A stretch of 64,000 nt of DNA from positions 1,302,001-1,366,000 of the forward strand of contig CAJNOJ010000002.1 in the NCBI GenBank assembly GCA_905250025.1, given 5' to 3'. This DNA is from Adineta ricciae. Taxonomy: Eukaryota; Rotifera; Eurotatoria; Adinetida; Adinetidae. Under the pieces are notes generated by a model. The model did no database searches, was not told the DNA's origin, and saw only the letters and a program-made list of their open reading frames with translations. Below are positions 1 to 11,042 of the stretch, piece by piece (position 1 is the first letter of the stretch; the number at the start of each line of letters is the position of its first letter). Made by a program: the position numbers and the translations under genes.

Positions 1-3000
1 CCTATATTTTGAAAGAGAATTTTATATTTAACCAACCTGTCTTAGGGCGGTGCTTAGATGTCGATTAATAGTACACTTCTGCAGGTATTCGTCAGTAGAA
101 AAGAAGAAAGATAGAAGAATCTGTAATTATTTTTGAAGTTGATCTCGTCAGTCGGCACGTATTTCAAGTAATCCATTCGGTCTGTCTCCGTGTGCAGAAG
201 TGTAAATGATTAATTCGCAGTCAAGTTTCAGTTGAATGGTGATAACGTGCTCGCAAAGAAGAAGAGAATTGTCTTTCCAAATATCCTGATTTCTAAAAAA
301 GTAACTCATTTGACAACATCTTACGTGATGAAAAGGATTTACAGATTATGAGTCGCTGGGCACTATTACTACGAAAAATGTCTCGAATTACATGCGCTCT
401 ATATCTTTCTCGTATATTGGTGGCGCTTGATGACATACTATTGTTGTCTATGTGACTGAGCAGAACTAACATATCGAAAACGTGGATCATAAGGCATTTA
501 TAAGTAGAGAGACTTTGCAGAACTTAACACTTCGTAGGAATGATCGCTTGTGAGAATTGATTATGTTCTATACATGAAACATAGTTAAGAAAAACGCTCG
601 CAGCGTGAACGTAGGATGTTGTCAATCTCTCTGGAGAATTTTCACGTAACTGACTGTGAAGTAGACTAGTTTCGAAACAGAATTAACGTTGAATTGTACA
701 TATTCAGCGTCTGTAAAAATTCTATTTATGGACATCCTATTTCATTTTATTCCTCGACGAGCAGGTTCAAAGGAGATCCGTTTCTTTTTTAACATAAAAC
801 TTTAATAGTCATGACTGCCAGTCAAGTATTTGCGAAGGATGAAATACGATAAAGAATAAGCTATTTATTCTATACTCTTAGTTTGATCTTCGAATGCTTT
901 CGAGTGTAATGAGTTGGCGCTCAGATTTCTCTTTAACATAGCACTAACCGAAAAGTCGTATAGTAGAAGTCAACTCAGCCTGTCCACGGAGCAAGATGAT
1001 TCCGTCACGTTGTTTTGAATGCACAGAAAACTATTTTCACTCGTTCGATACCAGGTTTTGTTAGGTACAATCAACCGTTTAAAACTATAAGACCATTGAG
1101 TCCTACGAATGCGCTCCTCATAAATCATTCAATGAATACAGCGTGCCGGAAATACGTTTCACATGGACAGGCTCAAATATGTTCATCTAGCTAGTTAATA
1201 CAAATAACTCAATTAGAAGTTATTTGATATTTAATCAGCTGGCTGATGATTTCATATGAATGAAATGAGACATTTCTACAGGAAAATGTAGGAAATAAAA
1301 GAATGTAATTAAGTTTCAATGGTTAGAAAGTTATCGAGTGACTGATCGTATTAATAAAATTTTGACGTAGAAGGAAGATAAATAATGAGATCTTTGTCAC
1401 TGAATCACAGTTATTCATTATTTATATTCTACACTTATTGTTCCAATGAAATAGGCGAACGTATTCTTTTTCATACAGAAAGTCATTTCCTCTAACAAAT
1501 TGATTACCATGTTAGATAATTAGTATCGTCTTCTACTCCTAATACAAGCTTTTGTTTAATATGCGTAACATATGCTACCAGGACTTCCGTAGATTGAAAA
1601 CTTTTCTTAATTTCTGTACTGTTCTAAGAGGGTATTTTGTCAGGTCTTCATTAATCTGAAAAACGATGTTATTCTGTTGTTTTGACATGCTAAAATTATA
1701 GCTTAAATAGAAGGACTAACGAGAACATTGCAAGGTTTACCGACTGACTTATAACATCTTCGATACGAGTAAATATATCAAAGAATGTCAAATGAAAGTT
1801 TATAAATGAAAAAACTGGATGTGTTTTATGTAAAGATCTATATTATACACGACATGGTCAATGTAAAACAAGAGTGTGTTGTGCCTGCTGATTTACAACA
1901 GAGGTTTTCTTCACTGTTATATAAGGCTGTTCATCTCATAGTAATCGTAAGAGTTCCTCACATTTGATTTCATTATCCTCTACCACCTTTCTTACATCAA
2001 GTAGCTTAATTTAGTGAGAAAATGTGTCTTACAAAATTTAACGCATTCTACCCTAGAGGCGATTGATCAGTTCCGGGAGTGAAAACATTTTTGTGGTACA
2101 CTTACTCTTTACTTTGTCAATTAATTCTCTAAGTGAAAGTCTCTACACACCTTCCGGAAGATCTACAAGTACTACTCAACATATTTTGTTAAATATTTGC
2201 CAAAAACTTGTGAAAAAATTTGAGCAACCAATCAGTTTGAATGTACGTTTACGTCAATTTAAACACGGTATCTAAAGATGAGAAAATGCAAAAAAATGAA
2301 ATAGAAAACGAGAAGTACGATGTTATTCTCTTCACCGTAATTGAAATAATACTATCTGATGGAGGAAAGATCACGCTTTTCTTTTTAATTCAGGATAAAT
2401 GAGCTGATACTGTAATCAAATATCGAAATATTTTACGTATTTAAATAAAAATTCAGCTCATCAAGCTAGAATATCCTTAGAAGAACACATGAACGATAGT
2501 CTAACATTCTTAGTACACAAAATTCTGTTGCATTATGTGTAATAAAGGCTATAGCAATTGAGTTTAGATTAAGAAAGCAAACTAACTCTAAAAAAAGAAG
2601 TAATAAGTGATATAAATAACCGTTGTAATCAATAATCAAGAACAGGTGTTCTTCTCACATGCCACGAACAACTCGGGCCCTTAAATTATTGCCTACAAAC
2701 AATCCGAGCCATGAAATTATTTGTCACGAAAGAATAATATTGAGAAATATTTGGATTATCACCTGGAAACTTACTATATTAGACGAGCGTGATCGCATGC
2801 TTTATTAGACATGTTCTCGAGGATTTGCATTAATGAGATAGTAAAACTCATCTTTTCAAAGTTCACTTTCTTTCAATAGCATTCATCAAAAAGACAATCT
2901 AGTAAGCAATTAAAGCACTCTACGTACTTATTTTAGTACGATTCTGTTGCAGGCGAGTATAGGTTAACAAAGTTGTTTGGAGGAGCAGCTTGATTACTGG

Positions 3001-6000
3001 ATAATGATGCTTTGCTCAATTTGAAGAGTATTCATTCATCTAGAACAAAATGAAATATATAGAAATACATAGGGATAAACACAATCTCTAACAATTACTT
3101 TCGAAGAAAAATGCACTTAGCCTCGTTTCAATCTATGTAGCAGAAAATGAACTTTTCTCAACTTTTAAGGCAAAGTACTTATTGTTAAGAGCTGTCGGAT
3201 GCAAATATCCTGTCATAACTCCGAACAGAACTCAGTTATATTCCTTCTACAATATTGCATAATTAACTTTCACGTTTGTCTCTGATGAAAATCTTTCCGT
3301 GGAAATAAAAGCTATACGATCGAGCATATGCTCAGCTAATTAACCGGATGTTCTCTATGTCATGGTCGTATGCATCATTAATATAGCCTCAAAATTGGAA
3401 AATGACTTGAGAGACAATATAGTTCCAATTGCAACATTTTCTGAGAAGGGAAGTCAAACTCTACCAACAATATCGCTGTCATTCCTCTCACTTCATCATC
3501 TCTACTCTGACGATCTCTTGCTATCAACAAAGAAATTCACATATTAATAATCTAGGCTTTCAAGACGACCTATTATCAGTTCATTGAACTGTTTGATCGC
3601 CGGTCTAGGCAGACAAAAGGATGGGTAGACGTATTCTATGCGGGAAAATCTATCTACGTTACGTGAATTACGATACGTCGTAATCAGCAGATCAGATGAA
3701 ATTCTTGAGACTTGTTTCCGTAGAATAAATATGTCGAAGGGCCAAATACTGAGCAAAGAAAATGAAAGGTATTTGATAAAAGACGTCAGCGGTCTGTAAT
3801 CATATACTCTATGGAAGAGAAGAGAAAAATGTTCAGGTGAAACTGACGTCATTGAGCTCTGTAATGGATTGCTGATAAACTACAGTTTATGTTTTGAACA
3901 CACGTTTCAAACATCAATTCGTTTGTTTTGAGCTTAATAAATACATAGGCGACTGACGTCACCGCCTTTATTAAAAATTAAACGTCTGGTCGGTGAAGCT
4001 ATTCAAAAGGAACTAACAGCTTACTGCACATTATCATAAAACTTTGGAAAAGGGTGTTAACATCTAGGAACATTTCCATGCTCATGCATATTCGCAAGAG
4101 ATATTACCTCGTGGCGTTTCTTGTTTCAAGTACTCATAATAGGGGCTTCTATTCTATTTTGTTAAACCCTTTTGTCGACGATGACAACACACAGCCGAGC
4201 ATGAATAGTATTATCTTCTTCCAGTTCATTATACTATTCGTTCAATTATGATAATGAATGCGCACTGAATTCAGACTGCTGCATTTTTTTTAGAAAGTAG
4301 TGTAAATGAGCATCAATTAAATTATGGCTGTACAGGACTTCTTATATCTTCCTTTGCTCGCGAAGGTTTTGTAACACCTTGCGATCAAGTGCAAAGTTGT
4401 TCTCCTAGGATGTTCAAAGATTTTGACGAGATAAGACGATTACGCTCTGAAACTCATTAATATCTAGCTGTAGTTTCAACAGATATCTAGCGATCGATTA
4501 AACTTGAACGCAGATTTGACTAAATCTCAAGTCGCGATAATCTTCCGTCTATTTATGCAAAAAATCAATGAAAAAGTGGTTAATGATCATTATGCTCACT
4601 GTTTGATCTTCACCCACTTTCTTCATGGAAGTTGAACACCAGTTTCCTCTCCTCTTCTTTGACTTTTATGTACCGTGCTCAGATCATATAACATCTTACC
4701 GCTTTTATACTCCCCTCTTCTCGAATATAACGCAACGAATACCTATGACGCACAAGAACTCAGTAAGGAGAGAATGTTCATCGGTTTACCGCGAAGTGTA
4801 TTAGGAAGTTCACTGATGCTCGATTTTGAATTTAAAAAACAACCGTTGTATAGAATCACTTGATAATTATCCAGGATAGTTGACGAAGGAAATGAGTACA
4901 CTTGCAATGTCGAACGCGCTTATAAGATATTCCGTATAACGAGTTCATTCCGAGAATATTGTCTTTGTCACGTTGTCCTGAGAGAAAGTCGAATCACATG
5001 GAAAACATGTAAACTGCAAGATATGCGGGGCATAATACTATACATTCGTATTAATCGAAATCGAATCTGAGATATTTTTCAAAAGAAGTACTTCGTAACC
5101 ATTTAGAAACCTTTCGCTAAACTCTGTAGTTGACAGGTTTATGAAATATTTCTCAAAGTCCTTGAATAACGTCGATCTAGTTCACCATGAACTGACTATT
5201 AGTACAAAAAATCCTTCAATTATCCGATTGATTTTCCGCATCTTGAACAGTTAATCTTTTAATTAATCGATCAAGCAAAAAAAACGCAAAAAAATCAACT
5301 GATCTACATTTATCTACCGCGTGTCGCATGATGTTTCTTACCAGCATGTCCTATTTTGTTGAAAAGAAATCGGCCAAAATACTTCACTGTCATATTTGAC
5401 AGGCAAATGACAAGATTCCGGTCCTATATTTCACTTGACGTGAAGAACAAACAATTAAATGACGTAGCTGCGAGGAGAAGAAGAAAGCAATTAAATGCGG
5501 CTTAGTTTCTAACGAATATAATGTATTGCATCCGGTCGTGACTTAGCTCTCAAAAGAAGCATAATAAATACCTATTAAAGTACTAATAATAAACTTCAAA
5601 TCATTTCTTGGGTACTTCAATCAAACTCTAACGGATTGATCAAGAACAAGCAATGTTTGGAATGCCGCAAAAGATAATTATTTCCTTCAGATTTCTGACG
5701 TTATCTCAAACGGCATCTCTCAATCAAAGAGTTCTATGCCCTAATAGCTTTCAATAGACAAGTTCAATCGCTGGGGCATACAACTAGTCAAATAGCGATC
5801 TTCGCAGTGGATGGTTTAGAACTTAAGCAGCTCTGACGCTTATCTTACAGAAAATACAGAAGGTCTGCATTATAAAAAAAAGAGAAAACCATCATCGTCG
5901 TGAAATACCGTTGATTGTCATGGAGTAGACGATTATTTACATTCAATCCTATCCATAATTTTCCGGTGAATCCTCTTGCATGATGTTTTATCTGACGCTC

Positions 6001-6034
6001 ATATCATGACACATCTCTGCACTACTTCTAAACG
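1..6034. other. Gene-free AT-rich stretch
   Basis: I see no protein family here. The open frames are short (about 100 codons or fewer), scattered on both strands, and none joins its neighbours through plausible GT..AG introns. No tandem array, long inverted repeat, tRNA or retroelement motif was recognised by eye. It could be intergenic DNA, a long intron of a gene outside the window, or a highly degraded element. The stretch is striking because the rest of the window carries a gene every 1-4 kb. Confidence 0.5.
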
Positions 6035-7368
6035 TTATGCAAATGATTTATTTTCATAATAATCAATTAAATGTAGAACATCTCTTTCTTTTGCGCTCAA
6101 AATTCCCATAAAATCGTAGTCCATGATCAACGGTCGACGCCTGTCCAGAATTTCTCTATCATATGCAGATATTTGATAATCAATTTTGTCGATCATCGTT
6201 TTAAGAACGTCATCGCAAATGGCTCGATCATCTTTATTGTCTTGCGACTGATCTTGGGAATGCTTCTTCATTCCACAGGAGATGTAATGAGCGATGTGTG
6301 TTGTAATTTCTCGATGAATTAACGCTTCATAGTGCATTCCATCTTTACAGCGATATTGCGCACATTTTCGTAGAAGATAATGAAGATCAATCACTTGAAA
6401 ATTGTACTTCTTAGCCAATTCAGATGAGAATGTATTGATATCGAAGATCCGAATGCGAAGAATGCGTTTCTTTTCAAAACGAGTTTCACCTAAAACACCG
6501 CGAGCATCTTCGGCAAAAGGTGTCTAAATACAAAATTAATTCACAGAGATTCGTATTTTGATACATTCTGGATAGGAATGCTTATTTACTGCGGTGAGCC
6601 AAATGACAATTGTGCTTGGTGGAATGACTGAACGTATGATACGAAAACATTCTTCGAGATATTGTGCATACTCTTTCTCACTGTTTTGCTCGTACTTGGT
6701 GATGTCCCAAATAGCTACGAGTATAAAGAAAAGTCATAGTTTTTATTCTTTTTTAGACTAAAGTACTCTTTAATCAAACAGATGCTTTCATCATCTGTAA
6801 ATGAAGTTAAAACGCTGGAAAATTGAAGGTTAAAAATGACGTTTCAAAATGGTCGATATCTCATTAATGCCGAACGGCAATTTAAGTAGAAAAACAGCAC
6901 GCCCTCAGGAACTTTCAATAATGAAATCATCAATTTACCTGAATTCAGAAGAATTACATCAGGCGGAATGGATTTCTTCTCCTCAATCTCACGTAATTCA
7001 TTTCGCATTTGTCCACTTAAACATCGAGTGAGAAAGACAAACTTCACGAAATGTGTATTGGTCAAATAACACCGTTTTTCATAATACGATGTATCATTCG
7101 TCTTCTTGTCTCCAGCTAATAATTGATCATTCAGTTTTAACATATCTACATCATCTAATTTGGCTTTTAATTCAGCAGTAGTTAATAAACGGTTTTGTCC
7201 TTGAATGAGCAGAATAATATCCTTGTAAATACTAAATAGATATTGAACAATCAACTTTAACTATTATTGTCTATGCAATACTAACGAACGCATAATCGAA
7301 TCACCACAAAGAAGAACATATTTGTTTTTTAATAAGAAGTAAAGTGTTTCACTATCGATTAAATCCAT
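6035..7368 (-). CDS. PC-esterase domain protein, PCED1 (FAM113) type
   Basis: A predicted SGNH/GDSL-like acyl-esterase of the PC-esterase family; the substrate is not established for the animal PCED1 proteins. The first exon starts MDLIDSE and carries the block-I signature VLLCGDSIMRSLV with the candidate nucleophile Ser. Later exons give DVILLNSG, LVAIWDITKYE, and a C-terminal block VIDLHYLLRKC..RCKDGMHY containing the D-x-x-H type pair expected of the family. At least four exons are needed, with short introns near 7255-7290, 6720-6950 and 6526-6592. The protein is a little over 300 residues, close to a minimal PCED1 core without the long C-terminal tail. The ATG at 7368 is the first Met upstream of the GDS motif. 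Confidence 0.8.
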
Positions 7369-8726
7369 TCTTGAATACAAGAAATTTCAGTCGTTTCTAA
7401 AAACACATGTACATAACAGTAATGACATTAAAAGATATCGATATATATGTTTGTTTATCGTTCTTTGTTTTTCTTTATTCGACAACGTGTTTTCGTATTG
7501 TTCGTCATTGAAGACGTTAAGCGTAATCACGTGTCATCCGACAGCCTCATCAATGTTAATATTTGAACTCTTTGAAGAAGTTCAATGACCTGTAGGCGCA
7601 ACTCGAACGTTGATTGTTAAGCAAATTAAGCAGATTTACGCAGTAGGGGAAAAGTATAGTCAAAATAATAATCCTATTACGCATTTTGATATTAAAAAGT
7701 GAGAATCGGTATATCATGGAAGAGCACGGTACGAAGGTTCTAGACTACTTAATTTTAATTATCGATATTGAATGAAATAATGAGATGTCGGCTGTGAGAC
7801 AGATTTATCATTTCTCTTCATAATTTATATATGTAGCAAGCGTTCGGAAAATATTGTAAATTACTGAGATACTCTATAAAGGAAGACTTAACGTATTAAT
7901 CGACGTGTTCAATCATACGCATCGTCTTTGTCTCTTTAGCATTCCTATATGCATAGATTCATCAGTACTGCATCGATGACGATATAATGCTAGAGCGTAG
8001 TTAAAGATATTTCCCACAAGTGGAAATAGAGCGATAGTGTGGAATTTTGTTCATGCTAAAATAAACTCATCTTGCTGCAAAGAAGTGAGCATATATCTAG
8101 TACTCAAAATGAAAAGGTTAACGATGAAATACTTATGCCATCTGTCCTCATGTTCCTATAGTCCAACATATGATAATAATCTCCGACACAGAAATAGAAG
8201 AAGTGTCTTTAGATCACGTTCTATGAAATGTTACCAGTTTGAGAAAGTCGTTACCCATGACGTATGAAAGTAATTCAATATTATTTGTAATCGAAATCCA
8301 TCAAACAAACACTCTTGTAGTTCGTGTTACATGTATTGAAAAAGATTCCAACATGAGTAGAGAATATGAAATGTGGAAGATACACAAGATAATCATCGGA
8401 TGCAAAAAATCTCCTTTAAGACGATGATTTCATTTTGAGTTCGATTGTTTAAATATATCAATCAGCTTCTGCTGTAGCTGGCGCAAGACTTGATGAGTAT
8501 TCACTGAATAGTCAATGTGCAAATCTCCATCATCATTATCCACTATAATTTCGTTGTCGACGATTACAGGTGCATAATCATATAGTATGGCGTTGTTTAG
8601 TCCTTTTGATTTCATTATTCAAGCTAAATCAAACGCCAGGTTATAAAGGTCCTGAAGAAAATTATTCAGAGCATAGCGTGCAAGTTATTTATAGTCATAC
8701 GAACTTTAGATTGAGTAAAAATGAGA
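7369..8726. other. Intergenic region, no supported gene
   Basis: Short frames only. A minus-strand frame at 8430-8615 (61 codons, acidic middle, ending KLIDIFKQSNSK) has some coding look but no recognisable family and no convincing splice partner. It may be a remnant linked to the decayed isopeptidase just upstream on the same strand. Nothing else is seen. Confidence 0.4.
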
Positions 8727-9163
8727 TTAATGGATGAGTTTCTTCTGATGATTTCCATAGTTGATTTTAATTATTGGATTATAGCTAAATGTTATTTTTA
8801 GAAAAAAATAAAGCGAATTAGCACAACTTAGAGCATACGGAAAGCATTTCGGTATAGAATCTTCGAAAAAAGCGACTTCTATGCATGTAACATAACGTGA
8901 GACATTCGTCGGCGGATCAACATTTAATATAGCCATCACAGATTTTATGTCGCCGTTGTTTTTGGCCTTATTGAAACAATACTACTGAATTTGAATGGAT
9001 ACCAAATAAACGAGTGTTCTTGACCGTAGATCTCAACCGCTGAGTGATATAAGCCAAGACCGAAGATGAGAGAAAATCGATTCACTTGCTTAGTTATCGA
9101 GTAAATATGAAGTGTCACCGTTTCAAAAGTCACTTGAATTGACTCCACGATGGATTGCTGCAT
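8727..9163 (-). pseudogene. Decayed DeSI/PPPDE-type isopeptidase
   Basis: The first 72 codons match the start of the PPPDE (desumoylating isopeptidase, DeSI) domain: VTLHIYSI, then LGLYHSAVEIYGQE with the catalytic His, then a YPFKFSSIVSI strand. The frame ends in a TAA at about 8945 with no usable splice donor before it. A further frame (8727-8939, also open slightly upstream) continues plausibly through NVSRYVTCIEVAFF to KINYGNHQ, which lies where the family has its NCNHF catalytic Cys motif; here the Cys is missing. The stop or frameshift together with loss of the Cys suggests an inactive copy. The N-terminal match is good; the C-terminal alignment is my inference and weaker. Confidence 0.5.
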
Positions 9164-9504
9164 GATTTAACGATTCATGTTTTACACTGTTCTATATGTC
9201 ACGAAAACTAAGACAATTAGTAGCACAGTGACGATTATTTTACGCAATAATGAATAATATGAGAGACTAGACCGATTTGTTGTCTGTGATTAGGTAAAGA
9301 GAAGAACGTTGGTTTGAAATTATTATTCAATGTAGGTGATGTACATGGAAAAAAAATAACCATTGAAAAAATAAAGAATTTCGTCAATGCGAACTTTTCA
9401 TTGATACATTGAATAAATTTGAATAAAGCATATGGATTATTTAAGTTATTTTCAAAAGAGAAAAAGGAAAGTTTTCAAAATGAAAAACAAGTATACAAAA
9501 AGAA
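9164..9504. other. Intergenic spacer
   Basis: AT-rich DNA between two minus-strand units. It is the 3' flank of the Prickle gene and upstream of the isopeptidase remnant. No feature was seen beyond A-rich runs. Confidence 0.4.
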
Positions 9505-10917
9505 TTAACTAATAATACAATCTGTTCTTCTTCTTCGTCCTCCATTACTCTTTTTCTCTTTTTTATTTAATGTTCCTGCTTTTTTCGTTAACGTCGACGG
9601 AAACGAATTCTTTCCCAATCCGTTTTCATCGACATAACTTATCTTTGTTCCAAAACTAATCGGCCGTTTAATTCGATTACCATGTATATCATACTGACGA
9701 TAGATCGAATCACAATCTTCGTCATTGTCTGAATCCGACGATGACGACGACGATGATGATGATAAACGCGATCTGTCAGATCTACAGGTTGGAACAGGTG
9801 ATTGCTTATAAGGTTTTTCTTTCTCGTCGTCGACAAAACGAACATGATGTTGTTTGGTAAAACGTCCTGAACCATTCAACGAACGCGAACGTGGGAATTG
9901 CGTTGATATACTTGGATAAACAACTGATTTCGGTCGTGAGATGGGATACATGATTTCATCAGGATCTAAATGTTTCACATAAGTTTTGCCTTGTTCGCAG
10001 TCCGTCAGTGTCTCGTGAGATGTAATTGCATAATTGGATCGATCGGAATTAGCTCGAGACATTCTCGTACTTAAGTCTGGTAGCGACGAACGTGGTGTTT
10101 TAGCCGTTGAGCAATGTGCAATTTCAAGGGTGGCACCTTGACGATCAAGTTGGTCAAGATTTAAATCATTATGACAGTGCATAGGCTCACGCGAACGACT
10201 TCTCGAAGTAATTGGTTTTTCATGACGATTTTTCAGTATAGATTCTGGTGATGATTGAAATTGTGAGAATACCTGAGCTTGATCCTGACCATAGTTCAAT
10301 CTAAATACATTCAAGATAAAAATAAACATACAGATGTTGAAATCAATTTCGATTAAATGTACTTTGTGGGATATTGTTGACAACTATTTCGATATCTTCG
10401 TGTACTGTGTCCATCGGATAGATAGCCATTGGTTGAATCACGTTGATGTCGACGAGGATTAGATCCGTCCGATATATAACCGGCTTGATCTTTCGGTCGA
10501 CTAGATATTGAACGAGAAGTTGGCTGCTGTGAAACGTAATTTTTCGCTCGTCCAGGGACGATTCGAACGTGTTGATTTGTATGTTTCTGAGTAGTAGATA
10601 TCAAATCTGGACTTTTATCGTATTTCTGTTGGATCAATTTCGAATGATTGAAACGATTATTGCGTTGCAATGCACATTCGTTGGAACAAAACAGCGCTCC
10701 ATAACGCGGAAAGAATGCGCGATTCAGCAATGGTGCACGACATGTGTAACAATAAAAGCACGCATCTGTCGCATGCCAATGCTGAGATTCATGTGCCATT
10801 TGTGCTTGATCGGTTTCGATACGTTCACCACATGTATCACAATATTCTGCGTACATTGTTTCAAAACAATTTAAGCAAAACGGTTGACTTTGTCGCATAA
10901 CATAACGTTCTCCTCCG
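9505..10917 (-). CDS. pk: Prickle-like LIM protein, N-terminus missing at an N
   Basis: Planar cell polarity / cytoskeletal adaptor. The visible part starts inside the second LIM domain: GGERYVM then [20 protein letters not shown], followed by the third LIM domain ([41 protein letters not shown]). All match the Prickle LIM2-LIM3 junction. A long Ser/Arg-rich tail with a Ser-Asp-rich stretch follows, and the protein ends [10 protein letters not shown], a CaaX box with a preceding basic patch, as is typical of prenylated Prickle. One 62-nt intron (10301-10362) joins the two exons in frame. The PET domain, LIM1 and part of LIM2 should lie upstream, but the frame runs into the ambiguous base at 10918 and then into DNA with no splice acceptor on this strand. 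It is therefore partial. Confidence 0.9.
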
Positions 10918-10918
10918 N
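10918..10918. other. Ambiguous base, probable assembly join
   Basis: The only N in the window. It falls inside the Prickle LIM2 codons. Beyond it the sequence is the pyrimidine-rich 5' flank of tropomyosin on the other strand. A collapsed gap or contig join would explain the abrupt loss of the Prickle N-terminus. Confidence 0.7.
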
Positions 10919-11042
10919 CTTATTTTTCTCGTTTTCGTTTCTTTTTTCAAGATCTGTTGGAAGTGTAATTATTTAGATTTCTAGTCGAAGCAAGATTTTA
11001 TTGGCATTTTATCTTTGAAAAGCCTAACCGGTCACCGAAAAC

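Noticed and set aside
3362-3852. Two frames of 61 and 102 codons on opposite strands
   Set aside because: No domain, no partner exons and no coding-like composition; likely chance.
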